A stretch of 36,077 nt of DNA, from assembly GCA_019240395.1 (NCBI GenBank), contig JAFAYM010000274.1, positions 1 to 36,077 of the forward strand, read 5' to 3'. The first letter of the stretch is position 1. Every line of letters begins with the position of its first letter. Below the pieces are notes generated by a model, which ran no database searches, was not told the origin of the DNA, and saw nothing but the letters and a program-made list of their open reading frames with translations. The translations under genes were made by a program, and so were the position numbers. This DNA is from Acidisphaera sp. (lineage in GTDB: Bacteria > Pseudomonadota > Alphaproteobacteria > Acetobacterales > Acetobacteraceae). This document shows, piece after piece, positions 8,887 through 16,976 of the stretch.

Positions 8887-10615
8887 ACTGTTGCTCCGCC
8901 TCGGTCAGCTGCTTGGCGGTCGGCGGCGCGCAGGTGAAGCTCGCGGCGTTGTCCTCGCTGCCCTTGTGCGTCCAGGTCGCGAGCAGCGGCCAGGGGCAGA
9001 GCGGACGCGTGCGCACCACGGTCGGTGCCGCGCCTGCCGTCGTCGCCGCCGCGTACTGTGTCGCGATGATCTGGTTCGGCGCCGTTCCGTTGGTGACCCA
9101 TTGGTCAAGCGCCAGCACGATATCGTGCTGCGGGTCCATCGGAGCGCCCTGGGTGCTGCCGTTGAACACGTTCGGCGCATTGCCGCCGCCGCAATGGCCC
9201 ATGCCCGGAACCATGAACAGACGGTAGAAGCTGTCGACCTTGCTCTTGCCGACCTCCTCGTTGCCGCTGTTGGCGTCGGAGAAGAACGAGACGACGCTGT
9301 TGTAATAGTTGATGCTGTTCAGCGGCGGCACGTCCGGATCGGCGAAGCCGTGGAACTGGATCAGCTTGCCGCCGGCGTTCTTGAAGGGCCGCAGGTTGGG
9401 GTTGACCGCGTTCAGGATGCTGGCGAACCGCTGGTCGATCATCGCCAGGTTGGCCGGGGTGAACTGCCAGGTGTGGAAGTCCCAGTTCGGATCCTGGAAC
9501 ACGAAGTACTTGAAGAACGGCAGGCCGAGCTCGCTGTGGACGTCCAGGTCCGGTCCAAGCGCGCTGATATAGCCGGGCCAGTTCGTTGCTTCGCCGCCGC
9601 GCAGGAATCCCGGATAGTATCCGGCGTAGGTGACGCTGTCGGGGCCATTATAGATGGCTTTGACGGTCTGCACCTGCTGTGCGGTGAGGCAGTCTGTGGT
9701 GTTGCCGTTCTGGCACAGCAGCACACTCGGATTGAAGTGGCAGGTCAGCGGATCGTTCAGGATGCCGTCGGCCAGCCCATCCTGGGCGTCGCACACAGCG
9801 TTCACCGCATCACCGAGCGGCTGCAGGTCCGCCGTCTGGAGCACGCCGTTATCATTGGGTCCGAACTCGTTGAGCGTGACCCAGAGATGCGCGCCCACCT
9901 CGTGGTGGGTCATGTAGTTGTCCGGATCGCCGGCGACGATGCCGTTATAGTCGTTGGGGAATCGCTGGGCCTCCATCAACGCTTCCTGACCGCCTTGCGA
10001 GCAGCCGTTGAAATACGATTCCGAGGCCGCCTTGCCGTAGAACGCCGCGACCACCAGCTTGCTGATCACCGCGGTCAGGTGGGTCGAGCGGTAACCGAAA
10101 TCGATGATCTTCTGGGGATGGCCGAGGGCAAAGGCGCCCGCGCCGTTTGCGTTGTTGTGCCCGGTATCCGTGTTGGAACCGGCAAAGCCGTGCTGAATGC
10201 TTTCCTGCAACGCGGAATAGACGATGGAACCGGCGAGACCGCCATTGCCGGTGCCTTCATACTTGCCGTTCCAGGTCGTGGTCGGCAGCCAGACCTCGAA
10301 GCCGATATCGGAATCCGCGGTCGGGCTGATGGTGCCGGCCACCCGGCAGAACTCCGGCAGGCCGGTGAGCGCGGTGGTGCTGCCAGGGGGCGTGAAGCTT
10401 CCCGCGGGAACGTCCTGCGCCGTGGTGATGACGGTATTGTCGGGCAGCCGCAGCGAGGTGAGATCGCTGCAGGCGACCTGGGCGAAAGCGGGATGCGCGA
10501 TCAGGCTCGTGGTGGCCAGCAATGCGGCTGCCACCACTCCTGTACGCAAATTGCCCAGTCCTGCGCGGGGCGATGGCGGGTCGGCGTCCGGGTTCATGAT
10601 GCTGGGCTTCGACAT
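8885..10615 (-). CDS. Secreted tannase/feruloyl-esterase family protein, copy A
   Basis: The 576-residue protein has a signal peptide ending at about residue 45 (VVAAALLATTSLIAHPAFA) and belongs to the tannase/feruloyl esterase alpha/beta-hydrolase family, which cleaves esters of gallic or hydroxycinnamic acids. The family's CS-D-HC catalytic layout is visible: nucleophile Ser207 in NGCSQGGQEAL with Cys206 beside it, Asp426 in HGFADPDVPP, and His474-Cys475 in VPGMGHCGGG. The paired cysteines form a disulfide next to the catalytic Ser and His in characterised members. Additional cysteines flank a lid-like insertion (CDAQDGLADGILNDPLTC), which resembles a calcium-binding segment of the family. 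A GGAGGACAC ribosome site precedes the ATG. It lies 99 bases downstream of a collinear paralogue. The substrate is not determined. Confidence 0.88.
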   Translation of the reverse strand: MSKPSIMNPDADPPSPRAGLGNLRTGVVAAALLATTSLIAHPAFAQVACSDLTSLRLPDNTVITTAQDVPAGSFTPPGSTTALTGLPEFCRVAGTISPTADSDIGFEVWLPTTTWNGKYEGTGNGGLAGSIVYSALQESIQHGFAGSNTDTGHNNANGAGAFALGHPQKIIDFGYRSTHLTAVISKLVVAAFYGKAASESYFNGCSQGGQEALMEAQRFPNDYNGIVAGDPDNYMTHHEVGAHLWVTLNEFGPNDNGVLQTADLQPLGDAVNAVCDAQDGLADGILNDPLTCHFNPSVLLCQNGNTTDCLTAQQVQTVKAIYNGPDSVTYAGYYPGFLRGGEATNWPGYISALGPDLDVHSELGLPFFKYFVFQDPNWDFHTWQFTPANLAMIDQRFASILNAVNPNLRPFKNAGGKLIQFHGFADPDVPPLNSINYYNSVVSFFSDANSGNEEVGKSKVDSFYRLFMVPGMGHCGGGNAPNVFNGSTQGAPMDPQHDIVLALDQWVTNGTAPNQIIATQYAAATTAGAAPTVVRTRPLCPWPLLATWTHKGSEDNAASFTCAPPTAKQLTEAEQQ

Positions 10616-10682
10616 GTGTCCTCCGTTTCAATTGCGTTGTGGCTTTAAGGCGCCAAGGGAACAGAACGAGGTATACAAGGAG

Positions 10683-10706
10683 GGCGAGGGGGCAAAGCCC
10701 CTCGCC
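10683..10706 (-). terminator. Hairpin after tannase copy B (repeat family, copy 2, single hairpin)
   Basis: The arms GGCGAGGGG (10683-10691) and CCCCTCGCC (10698-10706) form a strong stem a few bases past the stop codon of the upstream tannase copy. Read on the minus strand it matches the first hairpin of the two-hairpin repeat at 6561. It lacks a clear T-run, so termination is possible but not certain. Confidence 0.6.
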
Positions 10707-10714
10707 TCGCTCTC

Positions 10715-12445
10715 TTATTGTTGCTGCGCCTCGGTCAGCTGCTTGGCAGTCGGCGGTGCACAGGTGAAGTTGGCAGCATCATCCTCGCTGCCCTTGTGCG
10801 TCCAGGTTGCGAGCAACGGCCAGGGGCAGAGCGGGCGGGTGCGCACCACGGTCGGTGCCGCCCCCGCGGTCGTGGCTGCGGCAAATTGCGTCGCCACGAT
10901 CTGGGCCGGTGCCGTCCCCGTCGTTACCCACTGGTCAAGCGCCATCAGGACGTCATGCTGCGGGTCCATCGGTGCGCCCTGGGTGCTGCCGTTGAACACG
11001 TTCGGCGCGTTGCCGCCGGCGCAATGGCCCATGCCCGGGACCATGAACAGACGGTAGAAGCCGTCCACCTTGCTCTGCGCCTTCTCCGTGTTGCCGTTGT
11101 TACGGTCGGCGAAGAACGAGACGACGCTCTCGTAGTAGTTGATGGTGTTCTGCGGCGGCACGTCCGGATCGCTGAATCCGTGATAGTGGATCAGCTTGCC
11201 GCCATGATTCAGGAAGGGCCGCAGATCGGGATTGACCGCGTTCAGGATGCTGGCGAAGCGCTGGTCCACCATGGCCAGGTTGGCCGGGGTGAACTGCCAG
11301 GTGCGGAAATCCCAGTTCGGGTCCTGGAACACGAAGTATTTGAAGAACGGAATGCCGAGCGAGCTGTGGAAGTTGGTGTCCGGTGCGGTCGGCGTGATGA
11401 AGCCCGGCCACGTCGTGTCTTCGCCGCCGCGCTCGAAGCCGGGGTAGTAGCCGGCGTAGGTGACGGCGTCCGGCCCGTCATAGACGCTGTCGACAACGCT
11501 GACCTGTGCCGGGGTAAGACAGTCGGTGGTGTTGCCGTTCTGGCACTGCAGCACCTTCGGGTTGAAGTGGCAGGTCAGCGGGTCGTTCAGGATGCCGTCC
11601 GCCAGCCCGTCCTTGGCGTCGCAGACTGCGTTCACCGCGTCGCCCAGCGGCGGCAGCTGCGCATTTGTCAGCACGCCGTTGTCGTTGGGGCCGAACTCGT
11701 TGAGCGTGTTCCAGAGATGGGCGCCCACCTCGTGATGGGTGAAGTAGTTCGCGGGGTCGCCGGCGACGATGCCGTCATAATCGTCGGGGAATCGCTGCGC
11801 CTCCATCAGCGCTTCCTGGCCGCCCAGCGAGCAGCCCACGAAATACGATTTCTGGATTGCCTTACCGTAGAAGTTGGCGATCACCAGCTTGCTGATGACG
11901 GCGGTCAGGTGCGTCGAGCGATAGCCGAAATCGATGATCTTCTGCGGATGGCCCAGCGCGAAGGCGCCGGTGGGCAAGGAATTGTCGTGGCCGGTATTGG
12001 TATTCGAGGCGGCGTAGCCGTGCTGGATGCCGGCCTGCAGCGCGGAATAGGAGATCGAGCCGCCGAGCCCGCCGTTGCCGGTGCCGTCATATTTGCCGTT
12101 CCAGGTCGTGGTCGGCAGCCAGACCTCGAAGCCGATATCGGAATCCGAGGTCGGGCTGATGGTGCCGGCCACCCGGCAGAACTCCGGCAGGCCGGTGAGC
12201 GCGGTGGTGCTGCCGGGAGGCGTGAAGCTTCCCGCGGGAACATCCTGCGCCGTGGTGATGACGGTATTGTCGGGCAGCTGCAGCGAGGTGAGATCGCTGC
12301 AGGCCACCTGAGCGAAGGCCGGGTGGGCCACCAGTGAGGTGGTTGCCAGCAAAGCGGCAGCGGCGAGTCCGGTGGCCCATCGCGCCGAATGCGTCTGGCA
12401 TTCGCGGCGATCGATTAGGCGAGCCGATCGAGCTGACTTCGACAT
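10715..12445 (-). CDS. Secreted tannase/feruloyl-esterase family protein, copy B
   Basis: This 576-residue paralogue of the downstream gene aligns with it without net gaps, the starts being exactly 1830 bases apart; by eye the proteins are about 85% identical. It keeps the CS-D-HC layout: Cys206-Ser207 in VGCSLGGQEAL, Asp426 in HGFSDPDVPP and His474-Cys475 in GMGHCAGG. The first 20 to 25 residues of the signal peptide differ from copy A, while the segment AAALLATTSL and cleavage region HPAFA are shared. Differences cluster around the nucleophile elbow (IQKSYF versus ASESYF) and in the middle of the lid, so the two copies may differ in substrate. A ribosome site (GGAGGAAGC) and a promoter-like sequence lie upstream. 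Confidence 0.88.
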   Translation of the reverse strand: MSKSARSARLIDRRECQTHSARWATGLAAAALLATTSLVAHPAFAQVACSDLTSLQLPDNTVITTAQDVPAGSFTPPGSTTALTGLPEFCRVAGTISPTSDSDIGFEVWLPTTTWNGKYDGTGNGGLGGSISYSALQAGIQHGYAASNTNTGHDNSLPTGAFALGHPQKIIDFGYRSTHLTAVISKLVIANFYGKAIQKSYFVGCSLGGQEALMEAQRFPDDYDGIVAGDPANYFTHHEVGAHLWNTLNEFGPNDNGVLTNAQLPPLGDAVNAVCDAKDGLADGILNDPLTCHFNPKVLQCQNGNTTDCLTPAQVSVVDSVYDGPDAVTYAGYYPGFERGGEDTTWPGFITPTAPDTNFHSSLGIPFFKYFVFQDPNWDFRTWQFTPANLAMVDQRFASILNAVNPDLRPFLNHGGKLIHYHGFSDPDVPPQNTINYYESVVSFFADRNNGNTEKAQSKVDGFYRLFMVPGMGHCAGGNAPNVFNGSTQGAPMDPQHDVLMALDQWVTTGTAPAQIVATQFAAATTAGAAPTVVRTRPLCPWPLLATWTHKGSEDDAANFTCAPPTAKQLTEAQQQ

Positions 12446-12489
12446 GCTTCCTCCGTTTATTGCGTCGAGGGTTTTCCCCCAATGCGTGA

Positions 12490-12518
12490 ATCAGAAACGG
12501 TGCGCCGGCAGCTGTCAA
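12490..12518 (-). promoter_or_regulatory. Sigma70-like promoter for the tannase pair
   Basis: On the minus strand a perfect -35 hexamer TTGACA (plus 12513-12518) is followed after 17 bases by TCTGAT (plus 12490-12495), a 4 of 6 match to the -10 consensus. It is about 45 bases before the start of tannase copy B. Confidence 0.55.
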
Positions 12519-12567
12519 CCCGCCATTGCGTGAAGTTGCATGCGCGCGACGTCCGGAAAAAGAAATG

Positions 12568-12612
12568 AGGCGAGGACTCTGCCGTCGACCCGGCAAGGGC
12601 CGTCGCCCTTGC
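12568..12612 (+). repeat. Two-hairpin interspersed repeat, copy 3 (degenerate)
   Basis: The second hairpin is perfect: GCAAGGGC-CGTC-GCCCTTGC at 12593-12612. The preceding bases (GGCGAGGACTCTGCCGTCGACC) follow the first hairpin of copy 1 with several changes that break the stem. It lies between the SRAP gene end and the tannase promoter region and may terminate SRAP transcription. Confidence 0.6.
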
Positions 12613-12622
12613 ATCCCTTTAC

Positions 12623-13219
12623 TCAGAGAAGAGTATCGGCAGCTGCGCGATCATCGGCGGCGACCGCAAGACTTCCGGCGGGCGAGGGCTGCAGCAGGCC
12701 CACCGCACCGTCCAGCCATGCCGCCCAGTTCCGGCGGTCCAGGATAATGGGCTCGCGCATGTGATAGGGTCGCGCGTCCGGTCCGGCCTCGACAGTGAGC
12801 AGCGCAAAGGCCTCGCGGCCAAGCCTGCCCGAGTTCTGCAGGCCGGCGAAGCAGAACCAGTCCTCGCCGACACGGGTGAACCGCCACCGCTTCTTCGGGC
12901 TGCCGCTGCCGGTGAACTCGTAATAATGCGAGGCCGGCACCAGGCAGCGCCCGTGAGCAAAGTTCCGGCCTTCCGAGCGCAGATTGATCACCACGCGGGC
13001 TTTCGGCCGCGACGGCGGCAATCCCCAGGAGAGTTGCACCAGCTCGACACCGCCGGCCGCCGGCCGGATCACCGGCGCCGGCTCGGTCGGCCATATTTCG
13101 TCGCGGGGCTGCAGATTGGGCGTTGACTCGGTCGGAGGAGAGATCAGCGGCAGCTTCAGCTGACTGAACTCCTCGACATAGGCGCTATAGGGGATCCGGT
13201 TGCCGAAATCATTGCACAC
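12623..13219 (-). CDS. SRAP (YedK/HMCES) family abasic-site DNA-protein crosslink protein
   Basis: SRAP proteins protect abasic sites in single-stranded DNA by linking Cys2, exposed after removal of Met1, to the sugar as a thiazolidine. An in-frame ATG at 13231 would put this cysteine at position 6. The GTG at 13219-13217 gives Met-Cys-Asn-Asp-Phe-Gly, the expected N-terminus of this subfamily, so it is chosen despite a weak ribosome site. With that numbering the DNA-binding Asn79 and Arg81 are in INLRSE (usually NAR), the active-site Glu101 in SHYYEFTG and His153 in PYHMREPIIL. The 198-residue length is typical. It follows glpK on the same strand with a 57-base gap. The C-terminal tail after the catalytic core is short. 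Confidence 0.85.
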   Translation of the reverse strand: MCNDFGNRIPYSAYVEEFSQLKLPLISPPTESTPNLQPRDEIWPTEPAPVIRPAAGGVELVQLSWGLPPSRPKARVVINLRSEGRNFAHGRCLVPASHYYEFTGSGSPKKRWRFTRVGEDWFCFAGLQNSGRLGREAFALLTVEAGPDARPYHMREPIILDRRNWAAWLDGAVGLLQPSPAGSLAVAADDRAAADTLL

Positions 13220-13276
13220 GCCGGACGCCATAGCCGCCCCGGTGGCCGCGCAGCAAGCCGCTCGAAGCGGCGGCGC

Positions 13277-14767
13277 TCACCGCACCAGCACGCCGCGCAC
13301 CGCCCGCTGCCACCCCGCGTATTTCTCGCGTCGCAGATCCTCGGGAAGCGCCGGCGAAAAGCGCCGGTCGAGCCTCCATTGCTCCGCGAAGAGTTCGGGT
13401 TGCGGGCACAATCCGGCGCCAAGCCCGGCCAGATAGGCGGCGCCGAGTGCCGTGGTTTCCGTGACCACCGGCCGATCGACCGGCGCGCCCAGCATGTCCG
13501 CGAGGAACTGCATCGTCCAGTCCGAGGCGGCCATGCCGCCATCCACGCGCAACACGTCCGGTGCGACGGTGTCGCCCTCGGCCATCATGTCGGCGTGCAT
13601 CGCCTCGATGAGGTCGCGGGTCTGGTAGGCGACACTTTCCAATGCGGCCCGCGCCAATTCCGCGGGGCCGGTGGCGCGGCTCAGGCCGAACAGCGCGCCG
13701 CGCGCCGCGGCGTCCCAGTGCGGCGCACCCAGGCCGGTGAAGGCGGGTACGAGATAGACGGGCTGCCCGGGATCGGCGCGTGCGGCCAGCTCTCCGGCCT
13801 CCGCCGCCTGCGCCAGCAGGCCGAGCCCGTCGCGCAACCATTGCACCGCGGCGCCGGCGACGAAGATGGCCCCCTCCAGCGCATAGACGCGCTTGCCCGC
13901 GAGCTGCCAGGCGATGGTGGTCAGCAGCCGTTGGCGGGAGGCGACCGGCCTCGCCCCGGTGTTGAGCAGGGCGAAGCATCCCGTGCCGTAGGTCGCCTTG
14001 ACCATCCCGGGGCGGAAGCAGGCCTGGCCGATCGCCGCGGCCTGCTGGTCCCCGGCAATTCCGGCGATGCGCACCGGTCCCCCGAGCAGGCCGGGTTCGG
14101 TGGTGCCGAAATCGCCGGCGCAGTCGCGCACCTCCGGCAGCAGGGCGGGCGGGATGGCGAACAGCTCCAGCAACTCGGCGTCCCAGACGCCACGCCCGAT
14201 GTCGAACAGCAGGGTGCGGCTGGCATTGGTTGCGTCCGTCGCGTGAAGCCGCCCGCCGGTGAGGCGCCAGAGCAGGAAGCTGTCGACGGTGCCGAATGCC
14301 AGCTCGCCATGCGTGGCGCGGCGGCGCCCGTCCTCGATATTGTCGAGCAGCCAGGCGACTTTGGTGGCACAGAAATACGGGTCGATCAGCAGCCCGGTGC
14401 GGGCCGCGACCAGCGCCTCGTGTCCGGCCTCGCGCAGCGCCGCGCAGGCCGCGGCCGTGCGGCGGTCCTGCCAGACGATGGCGCGATGCACCGGCCGGCC
14501 GGTCGACCGCTCCCAGAGGAGCACCGTCTCGCGCTGGTTGGCGATGCCGATCGCGGCCACCGGCCCGACCGCCGCGATCACCTCGCGCATGACAGTGACG
14601 GCGGCTTGCCAGATCTCCTCGGGGTCGTGCTCCACCCAGCCGTCGGCGGGATAGTGCTGTGCGAGCTCGCGCCGGGACACCGCCACCGGCTCGAGCGTCG
14701 GGGCGCGGAAGGCGATGGCGCGCGTCGAGGTGGTGCCCTGGTCCAGCGCGAGGATCAGCTCGACCAT
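13277..14767 (-). CDS. glpK: Glycerol kinase
   Basis: The 496-residue FGGY-family kinase phosphorylates glycerol to glycerol-3-phosphate with ATP in the cytoplasm. Hallmarks are the N-terminal phosphate-binding loop [23 protein letters not shown], the FGGY signatures and the ATP-site segments [12 protein letters not shown] and [20 protein letters not shown]. The length is that of standard GlpK. No glpF, glpD or glpR lies nearby; instead it sits 26 bases after an M20 peptidase gene that itself follows a TetR gene, an unusual setting. Confidence 0.95.
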   Translation of the reverse strand: MVELILALDQGTTSTRAIAFRAPTLEPVAVSRRELAQHYPADGWVEHDPEEIWQAAVTVMREVIAAVGPVAAIGIANQRETVLLWERSTGRPVHRAIVWQDRRTAAACAALREAGHEALVAARTGLLIDPYFCATKVAWLLDNIEDGRRRATHGELAFGTVDSFLLWRLTGGRLHATDATNASRTLLFDIGRGVWDAELLELFAIPPALLPEVRDCAGDFGTTEPGLLGGPVRIAGIAGDQQAAAIGQACFRPGMVKATYGTGCFALLNTGARPVASRQRLLTTIAWQLAGKRVYALEGAIFVAGAAVQWLRDGLGLLAQAAEAGELAARADPGQPVYLVPAFTGLGAPHWDAAARGALFGLSRATGPAELARAALESVAYQTRDLIEAMHADMMAEGDTVAPDVLRVDGGMAASDWTMQFLADMLGAPVDRPVVTETTALGAAYLAGLGAGLCPQPELFAEQWRLDRRFSPALPEDLRREKYAGWQRAVRGVLVR

Positions 14768-14793
14768 CGGGCGCCCCCGATCGGCTGCCGGCG

Positions 14794-16185
14794 TCAGGCC
14801 GCCAGCTTGGCCAGCAGCCGTGCGTGCGAGCGGATGCCGCGGTGAAAGCAGCGCACATCGAATTTTTCGTTCGGGCTGTGCACCTGATCATCCTCCAGCC
14901 CGAAGCCGACGAGCAGGCTGTCGAGGCCGAGGAGGCGGCGGAAGCTGTCCACCACCGGGATCGAGCCGCCGCTGCCCATCAGCACCGCCGGGCGGCCGAA
15001 CTCCTCGGTCAGCGCCGCGCGGGCGGCGGCCACCCAGCGACTGTCGGTCGGCACCGCGATGCCGGGGCCACGGCTGAAGAGCGTGTAGCTGACCCGGGCG
15101 TCTTTCGGCCGTCGCGCCTCGACGAAGCGCTTGAAGCCCTCGACGATGGCGTCGGGGTCCTGTCCCGGCACGAGGCGGAAGGAGAGTTTGGCGTGCGCCT
15201 CCGAGGCGATCACCGTCTTGCTGCCCTCGCCGGTATAGCCGCCCCAGATGCCGTTGAGATCGGCGGTCGGCCGCGCCCAGAGGCGCTGCAGCGCCGGCAC
15301 CCCGGCCTCGCCGCCGGGTGCGCTCAGGCCGACGCCGCCGAGGAACGCCGCTTCGTCGAAGCCGAGCCCCTGCCATTCCTGCGCCTGCTCCGCCGAGACC
15401 TCCTCCACCCCGTCATAGAAGCCGGGGATCTGGACGCGGCCGCGCGCGTCGTGCAGCTCGCCCAGGATGCGCGTCAAGGCGTTGATCGGATTGAGCCCGG
15501 CGCCGCCGAACAGGCCGGAGTGGAGGTCCCGGTCGGGCCCCTGCAGGTCGATCTGCAGATAGGCCATGCCGCGCAGGCGCGTGGTGATCGCGGGCGTGTC
15601 GATGTCCCACATGTTGGTGTCGGAGATGATCGCCACGTCGGCGCGCAGCGCCTCCCGGTGCTCGGCGAGCAAGGCTTCCAGGCTCGGGCTGCCGATCTCC
15701 TCTTCGCCCTCCAGCAGCACCGTGACCGGCACGGGCAGACCGCCGGTTTCCGCGTGCCAGGCGCGGAACGCCTCCAGCCAGGTCATCACCTGGCCCTTGT
15801 CGTCCACCGCGCCGCGCGCCACGACGCGCTCGCCGTGCGGTCCCTCGATGACTGAGGGGGAGAAGGGCGGGTGCGTCCACAATTCCACGGGATCAGCGGG
15901 TTGCACATCATAGTGCCCGTAGAACAGGAGATGCGGTCCGCCACCCGGGCCGGCATGGTGGGCGAGCACGCAGGGCTGCCCGGCGGTCGGTTGCACGCTC
16001 GCCTGGAAGCCGAGCGCGGCCAACTGGGCGCGCGCCCATTCTGCCGCCGCCGCGCAGTCGGGGCGGTAAGCGGGCTGCGCGCTGATGCTGGGGATGCGCA
16101 GGAAGGCGAACCAGTTCTCCCGGGCCTGCGCGAGTGTCGAGTCGATCCGGCGCAGCACGCCGGAGAGCGGGGCCGATTCGGACAT
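14794..16185 (-). CDS. M20-family metallopeptidase (dipeptidase, carnosinase-like)
   Basis: The 463-residue protein is a two-metal M20 peptidase of the dipeptidase type. Metal ligands lie in [11 protein letters not shown] (His), GAVDDKGQV (bridging Asp), [13 protein letters not shown] (Glu pair), ISDTNMWD (Asp) and [11 protein letters not shown] (His near the end). The dimer/lid histidine is in [11 protein letters not shown], and [16 protein letters not shown] is a family signature. The ATG at 16185 is chosen from the GGAGA ribosome site and the family N-terminus; upstream in-frame sequence overlaps the TetR gene. It follows that TetR gene by 11 bases and may be controlled with it. Cytoplasmic, with no signal peptide. 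Substrate peptides are not known. Confidence 0.88.
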   Translation of the reverse strand: MSESAPLSGVLRRIDSTLAQARENWFAFLRIPSISAQPAYRPDCAAAAEWARAQLAALGFQASVQPTAGQPCVLAHHAGPGGGPHLLFYGHYDVQPADPVELWTHPPFSPSVIEGPHGERVVARGAVDDKGQVMTWLEAFRAWHAETGGLPVPVTVLLEGEEEIGSPSLEALLAEHREALRADVAIISDTNMWDIDTPAITTRLRGMAYLQIDLQGPDRDLHSGLFGGAGLNPINALTRILGELHDARGRVQIPGFYDGVEEVSAEQAQEWQGLGFDEAAFLGGVGLSAPGGEAGVPALQRLWARPTADLNGIWGGYTGEGSKTVIASEAHAKLSFRLVPGQDPDAIVEGFKRFVEARRPKDARVSYTLFSRGPGIAVPTDSRWVAAARAALTEEFGRPAVLMGSGGSIPVVDSFRRLLGLDSLLVGFGLEDDQVHSPNEKFDVRCFHRGIRSHARLLAKLAA

Positions 16186-16196
16186 GCAGGTCTCCG

Positions 16197-16808
16197 TCAG
16201 GCGGCGTAGGTGCGCAGGAACATGGCGACCGCGCCATGGACGACGCGGTCGATCTCGGCGGCAGAGGGGTCGGGCAGCATCTGCAGCTTGCAGCGCATCC
16301 AGAGCCGGGTCTGGCAGAGCGCGAAGAACTGGTCGGCGGCGAATTCCGGGTCGGCGACGCGCAGCCGGCCGCGCTCCGCCTGCCGAGCCAGCCAGCGCGC
16401 CAGGGTGCCGGTCGCCTTGGCCGGGCCGGCCTCGTAGAACACCCGGGCGAGCTCGGGAAATTTTCCGGCCTCCGAGACCACCACGCGATAGATCGTCAGG
16501 CCGGTCGGCGACAGCATCATGCGGGCCATGCGGTCGCCGACCGCCCTCAGAGTGGCGGCCGGGTCGTCGTCGGTGTCGATGGTCTCGAAGATCTGGCTGA
16601 GCTTGCGGCTGCACTCCTGCTCGACATAGGCGGCGAACAGCTGCGCCTTGCCCTCGAAATGATTATAGAGCGTGCCCTTGGAGACATTCGCCTCCTGAGC
16701 GATCCGCGACATGCTGGCGCCCTCGTACCCGTCGCGCGCGAAGATCGCGGCCGCCCCGTCGAGGATCTGCACGCGTTTTTCCGGCGAGAGCGCCTCTGCA
16801 TCCACCAT
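16197..16808 (-). CDS. TetR/AcrR-family transcriptional repressor
   Basis: The 203-residue protein has an N-terminal TetR DNA-binding domain (residues about 12-60) with the helix-turn-helix ASMSRIAQEANVSKGTLYNHF. The C-terminal part resembles the AefR-like TetR_C domain (YRVVVSEAGKFPELARVFYEAG) that binds small ligands. The gene is divergent from a NodT-type outer-membrane efflux gene with 168 bases between them, the usual setting for a repressor of an efflux gene and itself. A palindrome in that gap is a candidate operator. On its own strand it is followed by an M20 dipeptidase and glpK, perhaps in one transcript. Confidence 0.92.
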   Translation of the reverse strand: MVDAEALSPEKRVQILDGAAAIFARDGYEGASMSRIAQEANVSKGTLYNHFEGKAQLFAAYVEQECSRKLSQIFETIDTDDDPAATLRAVGDRMARMMLSPTGLTIYRVVVSEAGKFPELARVFYEAGPAKATGTLARWLARQAERGRLRVADPEFAADQFFALCQTRLWMRCKLQMLPDPSAAEIDRVVHGAVAMFLRTYAA

Positions 16809-16881
16809 CGCGGTCCCGCCTGGGTCAACCCGGGCGGACGATCGGGCCTTTTCCCGGGGGTGTCAAAACCCATATGACTGA

Positions 16882-16891
16882 ACCGATCGGT
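16882..16891. promoter_or_regulatory. Candidate TetR operator palindrome
   Basis: ACCGATCGGT is a perfect 10-base palindrome in the gap between the divergent TetR and NodT-type genes. It is embedded in TGACTGAACCGATCGGTCAC, whose half-sites resemble operators of AcrR-like regulators. The flanks are not symmetrical beyond the core. Confidence 0.5.
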
Positions 16892-16976
16892 CACTGCTCA
16901 GCGGACCCGCCGTCGCCCGACAGGGGAATGCCTGCTACGGTTGCGGCCTCCCCGGCGCAAAAAAGGACGGCGCGGC

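Noticed and set aside
8891-12337. Two similar plus-strand open frames opposite the tannase genes, looking like a repeated protein pair
   Set aside because: Their similarity is inherited from the tandem tannase duplication; they lack ribosome sites and family motifs.
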